Positions 13,789 through 21,623 of a stretch of DNA of 21,966 nucleotides are shown piece after piece (the stretch's first letter is position 1; the number at the start of each line of letters is the position of its first letter). Under the pieces are notes generated by a model, which worked only from the letters and a program-made list of their open reading frames with translations, searched no databases and had not been told where the DNA came from. This stretch comes from an uncultured Eubacteriaceae bacterium (GTDB lineage Bacteria > Bacillota > Clostridia > Eubacteriales > Eubacteriaceae). A program made the translations under genes and the position numbers. The stretch spans positions 1-21,966 of the forward strand of contig CANRHG010000013.1 of the NCBI GenBank assembly GCA_947630385.1. The letters run 5' to 3'.

Positions 13789-14148
13789 TTATAAGGACTC
13801 TCCCGTTTTTAGAGCGTTTAAGACTTTTTCGAATGGGATATCTTTAAAGATGTGGTCGATGATGACGTTGGGCTCTCCAGGGATCGTTAGCGCGTTGGCG
13901 TTTTGATTCTTTTGAAGACCGAGAGCCTCGAAAATGCTCTGGAGTCGTTCTCTACGCTTCACGTTTTTTTCACCGATACGGTCGTCGGAAGTAAAATAAA
14001 AGATCCCGACCGAAGCGTACAGAACCACTCTCGTGACCAGCGCTTTTTTCTCTTCGACCTGCGTTCCGAAAAGAACGAGCGAATCGTCTTTATTTTTTAG
14101 TTGGATGTACAGAATGGCCAAATCTTTGATACATTTAAATTGAGTCAT
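13789..14148 (-). CDS. Unknown small protein, 119 residues
   Basis: I do not recognise this protein. It starts MTQFKCIKDLAILYIQLKN at 14148, set by a very strong ribosome site (GGAGG 5 bases before the ATG); a longer frame with nine more codons begins at 14175 without such a site. It looks soluble: strands near LVLFGTQV and RVVLYASVGIFYFTSD, a basic helix KNVKRRERLQSIFEALG, then FKDIPFEKVLNALK near the end. No signal peptide, membrane segment or metal motif is visible. It is divergent from the metallo-hydrolase gene with only 44 bp between starts, so the two promoters must overlap the other gene's 5' end, and shared control is possible. Confidence 0.7.
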   Translation of the reverse strand: MTQFKCIKDLAILYIQLKNKDDSLVLFGTQVEEKKALVTRVVLYASVGIFYFTSDDRIGEKNVKRRERLQSIFEALGLQKNQNANALTIPGEPNVIIDHIFKDIPFEKVLNALKTGESL

Positions 14149-14168
14149 ACTCACCTCCAAAATATTCA
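14140..14168 (+). promoter_or_regulatory. Candidate promoter of the UlaG-like gene
   Basis: TTGAGT (14140-14145), 17 bp, TATTCA (14163-14168). It overlaps the start codon of the divergent small gene and would leave a ~18-nt leader with the AAAGG ribosome site. Confidence 0.3.
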
Positions 14169-14192
14169 TATCCACAAAGAAAGGTTTTAAAA

Positions 14193-14774
14193 TTGAAAAT
14201 CACTTATCAGGGCCATGCGAGCCTAAAGATAAACACGGACGACGGAAAAACGGTTTACGTCGATCCGTACGTCGGTGAAGGTTACGACGAACCGGCCGAT
14301 TTTATTTTAGTCAGCCACGAGCACTTCGACCATACCGCGGTCGACAAACCGGCAAAGAAGGAAAATACCACGATCCTACGTGCCCATGATTTTTTTAAGG
14401 ACGGACAGTACCTTAAAAAGGATCTCGGTGGGCTTGAGATCACGGCCGTAGAAGCCTACAACGAAAACCATCCCAGAGGTTCGGGGGTCGGTTTTGTCCT
14501 TGAAGCCGATGGAAAAAAGGTCTATATCGCCGGGGATACCGCCCAGACCGAGACGATGGGTAAGCTCGACGGGATCGACCTGGCCTTTTTGCCGGTCGAC
14601 GGAATTTTTACGATGAATACCGCCGAAGCCACGCGCTGCGCAGAGCTCATCGGGGCCAAGAAAGTCGTACCGTACCATACGTCTCCGGGAAATCTCTTTG
14701 ACGAAGAAGTGGCCGAGCGCTTCAATACCCCAAACAAGCTTATTCTAAAGCCCGGTCAGAGCGTAGAAGTATAA
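14193..14774 (+). CDS. UlaG-like metallo-beta-lactamase-fold hydrolase (UPF0173 type)
   Basis: The 193-residue protein has the whole metal-binding set of the fold: H8 in YQGHASL, the HxHxDH motif SHEHFDH (H42, H44, D46, H47), H93 in NENHPRG, D115 in IAGDT and H162 in PYHTSPGN. Length and the YQGHAS start fit small UlaG-related cytoplasmic hydrolases, some of which cleave lactones or phosphoesters; the substrate cannot be told. The start is a TTG, the only codon that includes the conserved first strand (KITYQGHAS), with AAAGG 8 bases upstream. It is divergent from the unknown small gene and ends in a double terminator shared with the convergent transporter gene. Confidence 0.88.
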   Translation: MKITYQGHASLKINTDDGKTVYVDPYVGEGYDEPADFILVSHEHFDHTAVDKPAKKENTTILRAHDFFKDGQYLKKDLGGLEITAVEAYNENHPRGSGVGFVLEADGKKVYIAGDTAQTETMGKLDGIDLAFLPVDGIFTMNTAEATRCAELIGAKKVVPYHTSPGNLFDEEVAERFNTPNKLILKPGQSVEV

Positions 14775-14777
14775 AAA

Positions 14778-14830
14778 AGACACTCGTTCGAGTGCCTTTA
14801 TAAAAATTTCGCCCTCGTGGCGAATTTTTT
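14778..14830. terminator. Two-hairpin bidirectional terminator between convergent genes
   Basis: CACTC-GTTC-GAGTG (about 14781-14794) is followed by a T-rich run, then AAATTTCGCC/GGCGAATTTTTTT (about 14802-14829) has A and T runs on both sides. It serves the UlaG-like gene on plus and the transporter gene on minus. Confidence 0.75.
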
Positions 14831-14835
14831 TCTCC

Positions 14836-16224
14836 TCAAATAAGTCCCAGGGACTTAAAAAGCAAGACCGCCAGTAAGACCGGAGCGATAAACTTGATCA
14901 TGACGAGGTACAGGCGCTTCCTGCCCATCGTCGCGCCGCCTTTTTCGACTTCACCGATGACCGTATCGGGTCCGAGGAACCAGCCGATAAGTAAGCAGGT
15001 CGCGATGGCGACGAGTGGCATGAGCAGGTTGTTACTTAAGTAATCCATCACGTCTAAGATCTGACCGATCGTCCCGTTCGGAAGCGGAAGCTCGAAGTAC
15101 AGGTAGTTGTAACCAAAGCAGGTGAGTAGGGCCAAAACGGTAGTGATTCCGAGCACGACCGAGGCCGCCAGGTTCCTGGACCAGCCGAAGCGGTCGATGA
15201 AACTGGAAGTGACGGCTTCCATGATCGAGATCGAACTGGTCAGGGCCGCAAAAAAGATGAGCGCAAAGAAAAGCACACCGATGATAAAGCCCCAGGTCCC
15301 CATGGTCTCAAAGACTTTCGGCATCGTGACGAACAACAGGCCCGGACCGGACGATTCCATCCCTTCTACGCCAGCGAAGGTGAACACCGCCGGGATGATC
15401 ATGACGCCCGCGAGGAACGCCACGGCCGTATCGAAGACCTCTATCTGATTGATGGAGGTCTTTAGATTTTCATCGTCATGGACATAGGAGCCGTAGGCCA
15501 CCATGATGCCCATCGCGACGCTCAGGCTAAAGAAGAGTTGTCCCATCGCGTCGACGAGCACGGCTAAAAACCGCTCGAGCGTGAGCCCGTCAAAATTCGG
15601 TATCAAAAATACCCCAAGGCCCTGTAGCCCCGTACGGGTCACGCCGGATTCGTCCGTATACGTGAGCGTGAGCGAGAAGACCGCGATAAAAATAATAAAG
15701 ACGAGCAGCAGCGGCATCAGGATCTTCGAGAGTTTTTCGATCCCCTGATTGACCCCACGGTAGATGACAAAGGCGGTGATACCCAAAAAGATCACCATAA
15801 AGACGATCGGCTCTAGGGGGCTAGAGATAAACTCCGTAAAATACGTATCGGCCGCCGAAGCCGCGCCCGCTCCGGTTATGTAGACGTAGAAGTATTTTAA
15901 GACCCATCCGCCGATAACGCAGTAGTAGGGCAGAATGATGGCCGGGACCAGACAGGCGATGATCCCGAGACCGGCCCATTTTTTACTTAAGCTTCCGTAG
16001 GCCGTCAGCGGGCTTTGCTTGGTCTTGCGCCCAATCGCGATCTCCGTGATAAGAAGCGTAAACCCAAAGGTGAGAGCAAGGACGATGTAAACGACCAAAA
16101 AAAGACCGCCGCCGTCTTTTGCAGCCAGGTAAGGAAAACGCCAGATGTTTCCCAGACCGACCGCGCTTCCGGCAGCGGCCAAGACAAAGCCAAGTGAGGA
16201 CGTAAAAGAATTTCTGTTTTCCAT
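14836..16224 (-). CDS. Sodium-dependent transporter of the NSS/SNF family
   Basis: The 462-residue, about 11-12-TM protein opens with the family signature FVLAAAGSAVGLGNIWRFPY, whose unwound Gly-rich part of TM1 binds Na+ and the amino-acid substrate. Other family stretches are FFSLSVAMGIMVAYGSYV (TM6 region) and FAALTSSISIMEA (TM8 region with the Na2-site Ser/Thr). Such prokaryotic proteins import amino acids or related small amines with Na+ across the plasma membrane; the substrate is not decidable here. I choose ATG 16224 (MENRNSFTSSLG) over TTG 16233; neither has a strong ribosome site. It stands alone in its orientation, 150 bp from the hydrolase gene upstream, with GATAAT on the minus strand near 16253 as a possible -10. 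Confidence 0.9.
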   Translation of the reverse strand: MENRNSFTSSLGFVLAAAGSAVGLGNIWRFPYLAAKDGGGLFLVVYIVLALTFGFTLLITEIAIGRKTKQSPLTAYGSLSKKWAGLGIIACLVPAIILPYYCVIGGWVLKYFYVYITGAGAASAADTYFTEFISSPLEPIVFMVIFLGITAFVIYRGVNQGIEKLSKILMPLLLVFIIFIAVFSLTLTYTDESGVTRTGLQGLGVFLIPNFDGLTLERFLAVLVDAMGQLFFSLSVAMGIMVAYGSYVHDDENLKTSINQIEVFDTAVAFLAGVMIIPAVFTFAGVEGMESSGPGLLFVTMPKVFETMGTWGFIIGVLFFALIFFAALTSSISIMEAVTSSFIDRFGWSRNLAASVVLGITTVLALLTCFGYNYLYFELPLPNGTIGQILDVMDYLSNNLLMPLVAIATCLLIGWFLGPDTVIGEVEKGGATMGRKRLYLVMIKFIAPVLLAVLLFKSLGLI

Positions 16225-16387
16225 TAAATTCAAAGTATAGAAGAAAACATGGCAATTATCAAATCGATTGCAAAAATTTTAAGCCTTGTTCCTACGATTC
16301 GTACATCCCCGTTTTTAGGGGCGCTCCGGTTCCATCGAAAGTACGTGTGTTCCCTTAAAAGCGGTAAAGCTTAGGCCTAACTCCGTT

Positions 16388-17371
16388 TTAAGCGTTTAAG
16401 GACGTGTTAAAAAATTCTTCGATCTTATCGAACGGGATATACTCGAACTTGTCGTAGAGGTCCGTGTGGACCGCACCTGGGATAATTAAGAGCTCTTTGT
16501 TATCACCTTTGAGCTTTTTAAAGGCGTCTTCGCTGAAATAACGCGAGTGCGCTTTTTCGCCGTGAACGAGGAGTACCGGCGCCTCGATCTCGTCGATGTA
16601 GGTCAGTAGCGGCGTGTTCATAAACGATAAAGAAGAAGTCGTGTTCCAGCCCTCGTTGCTGTTTAGTGAGCGTTTGTGGTAACCACGGTCGGTCTTATAA
16701 TAGTCGTAGTAATCCTTTACGAAAAACGGCGCGTCATCGGGAAGTTCGTCCGGGACCCCACCTGCTCTTTGATACGTCCCCGAGGCGTAGTCGGCGCTAC
16801 GCTGGGCGTTTAGGGCCTTACGCATTTTGTTGCGTTCTTCGGCGCTGTCGGCTTCGTCGAAGTAGCCGTTAGCGTTTACGCGGGACATATCGTACATCGT
16901 CGAGGCCACGGTCCCCTTGATGCGAGTATCGGCCGCGGCCGCATTTAATGCCATGCCGCCCCATCCGCAGATCCCGAGGATTCCGATTCTTTCCTCGTCG
17001 ACGCCGTCAAGGTCGGTTAGAAAATCGACGGCCGCCGAAAAGTCCTCGGTGTTGATATCGGGGGAGGCCACGTTTCGTACGGCACCACCGCTTTCTCCCG
17101 TAAAAGACGGGTCAAACGCGAGCGTAACAAAGCCACGTCCGGCCAGCTCCTGGGCGTAGAGCCCGGAGGATTGTTCCTTCACCGCGCCAAAGGGACCGCT
17201 GATCGCGATCGCCGGCAGGTTCCCCTCACGGTTTTTCGGCCGGTATAGGTCCGCGGCCAGGGGGATCCCAAAACGGTTTACAAAGACCACCTTTTCGTGG
17301 TCGACGTCGTCGCGTTTGTCAAAAACTTTGTCCCAATTTTCTTCCAAAACCAGTTCCTGTGTTGTATCCAT
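16388..17371 (-). CDS. Alpha/beta hydrolase (YcjY/dienelactone-hydrolase-like) with a cysteine nucleophile
   Basis: The 327-residue cytoplasmic protein has an alpha/beta-hydrolase core. AIAISGPFGAVKEQ forms the oxyanion region, and FVTLAFDPSFTGESGG follows as in the COG1073 group. The nucleophile elbow is GICGWGG, with C135 where most members have Ser. E272 in VHGEKAHS and H302 in PGAVHTDLYD complete the likely Cys/Glu/His triad. Cys-type enzymes include dienelactone hydrolases; the real substrate here is unknown. A strong AGGAGG ribosome site precedes the ATG. It is divergent from a MerR regulator, and its promoter has the long 19-bp spacer typical of MerR-activated genes, so it is likely induced by a small molecule the MerR protein senses. 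No cofactor or secretion signal is visible. Confidence 0.87.
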   Translation of the reverse strand: MDTTQELVLEENWDKVFDKRDDVDHEKVVFVNRFGIPLAADLYRPKNREGNLPAIAISGPFGAVKEQSSGLYAQELAGRGFVTLAFDPSFTGESGGAVRNVASPDINTEDFSAAVDFLTDLDGVDEERIGILGICGWGGMALNAAAADTRIKGTVASTMYDMSRVNANGYFDEADSAEERNKMRKALNAQRSADYASGTYQRAGGVPDELPDDAPFFVKDYYDYYKTDRGYHKRSLNSNEGWNTTSSLSFMNTPLLTYIDEIEAPVLLVHGEKAHSRYFSEDAFKKLKGDNKELLIIPGAVHTDLYDKFEYIPFDKIEEFFNTSLNA

Positions 17372-17390
17372 GATTTCCTCCTATTAAAAT

Positions 17391-17422
17391 AAGTATAAAA
17401 GTTAAAGTATACTTGAGGTCAA
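17391..17422 (-). promoter_or_regulatory. MerR-type promoter/operator driving the alpha/beta hydrolase
   Basis: On the minus strand TTGACC (17417-17422) and TATACT (17392-17397) are 19 bp apart, the overlong spacing that MerR-family activators correct by untwisting DNA. The palindrome AAGTATACTT (17405-17414) lies in the spacer, and AAGTATA/TATACTT (17391-17397, 17408-17414) also pair. Confidence 0.78.
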
Positions 17423-17424
17423 GC

Positions 17425-17856
17425 ATGAAAATAACGCAAGTTTCAAAAAAATATGGGATACCCGCCTCAACGCTTCGCTACTACGACAGCGCGGGATTTT
17501 TCCCGGATCTAAAGCGGGACGAAAACGGCAACCGCGAGTTCGGACCGGCCGAACTGGGGAGCCTAAAAGTGATCGAATGCTTAAAAAAGAGCGGGCTTAC
17601 GATAGGAGAGATCGGACAGTTCTTTGAGTTATGCAAAAATAAGGATACGCTAGGCGAGCGCTACGAGCTGTTTAACACCCGTCTTAAACACGTAGAAGAA
17701 GAGATCGAAAAACTTGAAGAGACGAAGAGGATTCTTGAATATAAGAAATGGTATTACAAACAAGCGCTAGAGCTGGGGAGTGAGGAAGCCGTAAATAAGC
17801 TGACTCAGATCCCCAGCAAGTACGCGCAGGTGAAAAAACTACTCGGTTCTAACTGA
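17425..17856 (+). CDS. MerR-family transcriptional regulator
   Basis: The 143-residue protein starts at ATG 17425 (GAGG 6 bases before); the TTG at 17413 lies within the operator. Residues 1-70 form the MerR winged helix: MKITQVSKKYGIPASTLRYY, then GFFPDLKRDENGNREFG and IECLKKSGLTIGEIGQFF. Residues ~80-112 form the dimer coiled coil (RLKHVEEEIEKLEETKRILEYKKWYY). The short C-terminus lacks a recognisable effector domain and has no Cys pair for metal binding. It very likely controls the divergent hydrolase gene through the 19-bp-spacer promoter, as many YcjY-like hydrolase/MerR pairs do. Its 3' end overlaps the convergent ABC permease gene by 8 bp with no terminator between. Confidence 0.9.
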   Translation: MKITQVSKKYGIPASTLRYYDSAGFFPDLKRDENGNREFGPAELGSLKVIECLKKSGLTIGEIGQFFELCKNKDTLGERYELFNTRLKHVEEEIEKLEETKRILEYKKWYYKQALELGSEEAVNKLTQIPSKYAQVKKLLGSN

Positions 17857-19843
17857 CGATTTTATAATAGGTTCCCGATGTGATCTTATAGACGATCGTA
17901 TAAAAGAGGCTAAAGACCAAAACGCAGATCACCATCGACCAGGCAAAAGTCACGCTGTTGTCGTTATTGAACAGTACTAGGAGCTTGTCGATGATCGGAA
18001 AGGCAAAGATAAGGTTGATCACCGCAAAAAGCAGTGGCACGAAAAAGACCGTGAGCAGTTGCGAGTTGACGCTCTTTTTGATCTCGGTATCGGTCAGGCC
18101 GACTTTTTGCATGATCGAAAAGCGCGGTTTATCCTCAAAGCCCTCACAGATCTGCTTGTAGTAGATGATCAGTACGGTCGCAAAGGTAAAGACCACGCTT
18201 AAGATAAGTCCCAGATAAAGGAGCCCGCCGTAAAGGGCGTAGAAATCGACGCGGTTTTGCTCCCTGCTTTCGACGTACGAGTAGGTGATCCCGAGCCCGG
18301 CCCGGTCGACCGTTTCGTCGAAGTAGCGGTTAAGCGTGTCGGAAAAGGCCATTTGATCGGAAGGGCTTAAGTTCGTGTCAAAATCGTCGTAGTAGTGATA
18401 GTAGACGTACTGTTCCGGATAAGGAAAGCTCGTAAGGTCGTCGACGACGACGATCACCGGGGTAAGCATCCGGGCCGAGGCCTCCCCGAAGAGGGTTTGC
18501 CCATTCTTCTTAGAGACGATCTCGACGGTTTTACCCAGGATCTCAAAGCTTCCGCTCTCCGGAAGACTTTTCGAGCGGGTGAGGAGCAGCACCTGGTCCG
18601 GTCCAAGGCTTAGATCCTCGCCGCTAAGGCGGTTGTAATCACTTTGGGAGGTAAAGATTAAGTCGTAATAATCGTCTACCGTAGGCGCGTCAGCCGCGCT
18701 GGCGCTTACAATACGGGCCCCGTCAAAAAATCCGGTCGTTAAGATCTCAGTGTAGCGCATCGTATTTTTGATCTCGACCCCGTTTTTTCTGGCCAGATCT
18801 TTTACGACACCGTCGATTCTATCCGTGTTTTCGCCCGAGAGGTCGTAGGTGCTACTAAAGTCAAGGCTTAAGTTGATCTGTCTGGGGTATCGCTGGTTCA
18901 GGCTCTGTTCGGCCCCGCGGTATAGGCAAAAGGTCGTCGAGAGCATGACGAGTACCATCGTCGACAAAATACAGATCGAGGCCAGGCCCGCCCCGTTTCG
19001 CTTCATCCGGTAAGCCAGAGAGGACACCGAGATGAAATGGTTGGTCTTATAATAGTAGCCCTTGTTCTTTTGGAGGAGCCTACAAAACAGGACCGAGCCG
19101 CTGATTAGGAGCAGGTACGTTCCGGCGATCACAAAAATGACCGCGACGAAAAAGAGGCCGATCGCGCTGATCGGATCGGAAGTCGTCAGCGAAATATAAT
19201 ACCCTACCCCAAGAAAGAGGATTCCGAGCAGACCGAGGACCCAGTTACCCTTTGGCGGGCGCTCACCGGCCTGTTCGCTAAGTAGTAGATTCGAGATCGT
19301 ACTGAGCCTTACCTGAAACAGGACGTTTAGGTACAAAAGTAGGAAGATGGCCGAAAAACTTATGACCGTAAACAGGGCCGAAGACAGGTTGATCCCATAG
19401 TCGTAGTTGACCGGGATCTCAAGGAGATGGTCGAGACCGAGCTCGGCCGCTTTAAACAAAAGGATCCCGGTGGTCAGTCCCAGAGCCAGAGAGACGGCCG
19501 CGATAAAGAGCACCTCAAAAAAGAGCACGGCCAAAATGTTGGCCCGTCCCATCCCGAGCACCGCGTACAGCCCGAATTCTTTCTTACGCCTGCGGATCAA
19601 AAACGAATTCGTATAAAAAAGAAAGATCGTCGTAAAAAAGAGCATGACCCACAGCCCGATCGACAGGATGATCGTGATCGTCCCGTTTCCCGGAAGTTCG
19701 GTCAGGGCCTCGCTTTGCTGGAGCGCAGACAGGATATAAAAGACCGCGATCATGACGATGCAGGTTAGGATGAACGGGTAGTACAGCTGCCGGTTTTTTC
19801 TTATACTGTCTAAAGCGAGCTTTGGATAATAACTAAACTTCAT
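17849..19843 (-). CDS. Bce-type ABC transporter permease (FtsX-like, 10 TM)
   Basis: The 664-residue protein fits BceB-type permeases of peptide-antibiotic sensing and resistance transporters. It starts MKFSYYPKLALDSIRKNRQLYYPF, with TM1 at ~21-41, FtsX-like loops (RRRKKEFGLYAVLGMGRANI; FSIMQKVGLTDTEIKKSVNS), clustered TM helices 2-7, a large extracellular domain at roughly 310-540 and three C-terminal TM helices. In known systems the extracellular domain and permease bind peptides such as bacitracin-like compounds with their lipid targets and pass the signal to the kinase. The ATG overlaps the ATPase stop codon by 11 bp, so translation is coupled. The gene ends tail-to-tail with the MerR gene (8-bp overlap). 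Substrate peptide unknown. Confidence 0.9.
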   Translation of the reverse strand: MKFSYYPKLALDSIRKNRQLYYPFILTCIVMIAVFYILSALQQSEALTELPGNGTITIILSIGLWVMLFFTTIFLFYTNSFLIRRRKKEFGLYAVLGMGRANILAVLFFEVLFIAAVSLALGLTTGILLFKAAELGLDHLLEIPVNYDYGINLSSALFTVISFSAIFLLLYLNVLFQVRLSTISNLLLSEQAGERPPKGNWVLGLLGILFLGVGYYISLTTSDPISAIGLFFVAVIFVIAGTYLLLISGSVLFCRLLQKNKGYYYKTNHFISVSSLAYRMKRNGAGLASICILSTMVLVMLSTTFCLYRGAEQSLNQRYPRQINLSLDFSSTYDLSGENTDRIDGVVKDLARKNGVEIKNTMRYTEILTTGFFDGARIVSASAADAPTVDDYYDLIFTSQSDYNRLSGEDLSLGPDQVLLLTRSKSLPESGSFEILGKTVEIVSKKNGQTLFGEASARMLTPVIVVVDDLTSFPYPEQYVYYHYYDDFDTNLSPSDQMAFSDTLNRYFDETVDRAGLGITYSYVESREQNRVDFYALYGGLLYLGLILSVVFTFATVLIIYYKQICEGFEDKPRFSIMQKVGLTDTEIKKSVNSQLLTVFFVPLLFAVINLIFAFPIIDKLLVLFNNDNSVTFAWSMVICVLVFSLFYTIVYKITSGTYYKIVS

Positions 19844-20597
19844 GTTCCTGTGTTCCGAGTAGAATCAAGGTGTCCGAGATCTTCTTGTAAAAGGCCGCGC
19901 TGGAGTCGCCTCCGCGGTAGATCTGGTGGTAGATTTTGCCGTCTTTGATAAAGAGCACGCGCGAGGCCTTACTCGCGGCTTTGGCCGAGTGCGTGACCAT
20001 GAGGATCGTCTGGCCGGAAGCGTTGATGGCTTCAAACAGAGAGAGCAGTTCGTCCGAAGATTTCGAGTCGAGCGCGCCGGTGGGCTCGTCGGCGAGGATC
20101 AGTTTCGGACCGGTGATCAGGGCCCTCGCCACGGCCGCGCGTTGTTTTTGGCCACCGCTGACCTCGTACGGGTATTTTTTGAGGATGTCTGTGATCCCGA
20201 GCTTTTCGGCTACCGGGAGTAGGCGCTGGCGCATCGGGACGTAATCCATCCCGGACAGGACCAGTGGAAGTAGGATATTGTCCTCGATAGAAAAGGTATC
20301 GAGCAGGTTAAAGTCCTGAAAGACAAAACCAAGGTTGTTTCGCCTAAATTTTGACAGGTCCTTGTCTTTGATGCCCGAAAGGTCCTGCCCTTCGAGGTAG
20401 ATTTTCCCGTCGCTCGGTTTGTCGAGAGCCGCCAGGGCGTTAAGGAGCGTGGTCTTACCGCTTCCCGACTCTCCCATGATCGCGATGAACTCTCCGGGTT
20501 CGACCGAAAAACTGACCTCTTTTAGAGCCTGGACCTGGTTGGCCCCAAAGCGGGTGGTATACGTCTTTTTTAAATCTCTTACGTCAAGTAAACTCAT
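19833..20597 (-). CDS. Bce-type ABC transporter ATP-binding protein
   Basis: The 254-residue ATPase has all ABC motifs: Walker A GESGSGKT (42-49), Q-loop Q94 (VFQDFN), signature VSGGQ (146-150), Walker B LILADEP (D170, E171) and H-loop H203. The class matches MacB/LolD/BceA: LALD-like AALDKPSDGKI after Walker A and DEPTGALDS after Walker B. It should energise the permease encoded next. ATG 20597 has AAAGGA 7 bases upstream; the upstream in-frame GTG at 20612 lies within that ribosome site region and would add only five residues. A BceR-like box and promoter lie between the kinase gene and this gene, so it is probably induced separately by the response regulator. Confidence 0.93.
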   Translation of the reverse strand: MSLLDVRDLKKTYTTRFGANQVQALKEVSFSVEPGEFIAIMGESGSGKTTLLNALAALDKPSDGKIYLEGQDLSGIKDKDLSKFRRNNLGFVFQDFNLLDTFSIEDNILLPLVLSGMDYVPMRQRLLPVAEKLGITDILKKYPYEVSGGQKQRAAVARALITGPKLILADEPTGALDSKSSDELLSLFEAINASGQTILMVTHSAKAASKASRVLFIKDGKIYHQIYRGGDSSAAFYKKISDTLILLGTQEHEV

Positions 20598-20624
20598 AAT
20601 TTTTCCTTTCACCCGCTATTTTAA

Positions 20625-20690
20625 GCGTCCGGGTTTTTTCAAAAAATCGATTTGCCTTACAATTCTCCCCGAAATCTTACATTTTTGTCA
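20625..20690 (-). promoter_or_regulatory. BceR-like binding box and internal promoter of the ABC transporter genes
   Basis: On the minus strand TGACA-AAAA-TGTAA (plus 20677-20690) fits the TNACA-N4-TGTAA box known for BceR-type regulators. It overlaps the kinase stop codon. TAAAAT about 30 bp before the ATPase ATG is a possible -10 with a poor -35, as expected for an activated promoter. Confidence 0.65.
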
Positions 20691-21623
20691 GAATTTAATT
20701 TTGACTTTCGTACCCTCTCCTGGGTTGGACGTAACTTCGATCTCTGAATCGAGCTGCGTAAGTACCCGCTTACACAGATACAATCCCAGACCGCTCGCGC
20801 TTTTCTCGTTTCGCCCGTTATAGCCCGTGTAGCCGCGCTCAAAGACGCGCGGAAGATCTCCCGCCTTGATCCCGATACCGCTGTCTTCGATTACGAGGCT
20901 GCTGCTTTCACCGTAGACGGCAATCGTCCCGTTTTTCGTGTATTTTAGGGCGTTGGATAAAATCTGCTCGAGTACGAAAGAAAGCCACTTTTCGTCCGTC
21001 ACGGGCTTAAGTCCGGTGGGCTCAAGTTTTATACGGTTTTTACGTAGGATAAACTCGCTCGAAAACTTCTTGACCGTCTCTTTGATGAGCGTGTCGAGAT
21101 CTACCCGGCAAAAGACGTAGTCGGTATTTTCCGACTGGAGCCTGAAATAATTAAGGATCAGGCCCACGTACCGGTCGATGCGCGAAAGCTGCGCGGCCAT
21201 CTCGGTATTACCCTGCCCGGTATCAAACATCAGTTTCAATGAGGTAATCGGGGTCTTGATCTGGTGGATCCAAAGCGCGAGCGTGTCCTCGCTCTCTTTA
21301 GATCTCTCCCTGTTTTGCGAGCGCTCTGCTTTAAGCCGTCTCTCCTTGGACTCGATCACCTGTATGTAAGCGGCTTCGAGCGTATTTTCCGGATGCGGGA
21401 GTGGGGCGTCTTCCACTTTTTTGAGTGCCTCAAGCGCTTTTATTCGTCTCTCCCGCCTTCGGTAGTCGGTCAGTTTTACGACTAAGAAGATGACGGTACA
21501 AAGAAGCAGGGGATAGACGGCCGCGGACAGGGGCAGGCCGTAGAGGTAGAAGATCGTGAGAAAGATTAGCCAAAACAGAAGGGCGAGCCAAAGATCTCTC
21601 GCGTTTTCTTTAAGAAAGTTCAT
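20688..21623 (-). CDS. Intramembrane-sensing histidine kinase, BceS type
   Basis: The 311-residue kinase has two TM helices (~11-29 and ~33-51) joined by only a few residues, so it has no real extracellular sensor and must get its signal from the transporter, as in Bce systems. A linker follows (RRRERRIKALEALKK). The phosphoacceptor H120 lies in ALWIHQIKTPITSLK. The catalytic domain has N-box EQILSNALKYT, G1 EDSGIGI, F-box-like RVFERGYTGYNG and G2 SGLGLYLC. It should phosphorylate the response regulator encoded just upstream, whose TGA overlaps this ATG (ATGA). It acts in the plasma membrane and cytoplasm. Complete and typical in length. Confidence 0.93.
   Translation of the reverse strand: MNFLKENARDLWLALLFWLIFLTIFYLYGLPLSAAVYPLLLCTVIFLVVKLTDYRRRERRIKALEALKKVEDAPLPHPENTLEAAYIQVIESKERRLKAERSQNRERSKESEDTLALWIHQIKTPITSLKLMFDTGQGNTEMAAQLSRIDRYVGLILNYFRLQSENTDYVFCRVDLDTLIKETVKKFSSEFILRKNRIKLEPTGLKPVTDEKWLSFVLEQILSNALKYTKNGTIAVYGESSSLVIEDSGIGIKAGDLPRVFERGYTGYNGRNEKSASGLGLYLCKRVLTQLDSEIEVTSNPGEGTKVKIKF

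Noticed and set aside
19427..19768. Plus-strand open frames opposite the ABC permease, ATPase and kinase genes
   Set aside because: They are low-complexity shadows of well-recognised genes with no start signals.
20598..20612. GTG 20612 as the ATPase start
   Set aside because: The GTG overlaps the ribosome site of the ATG at 20597, which begins the conserved MSLLDVRDLKK.
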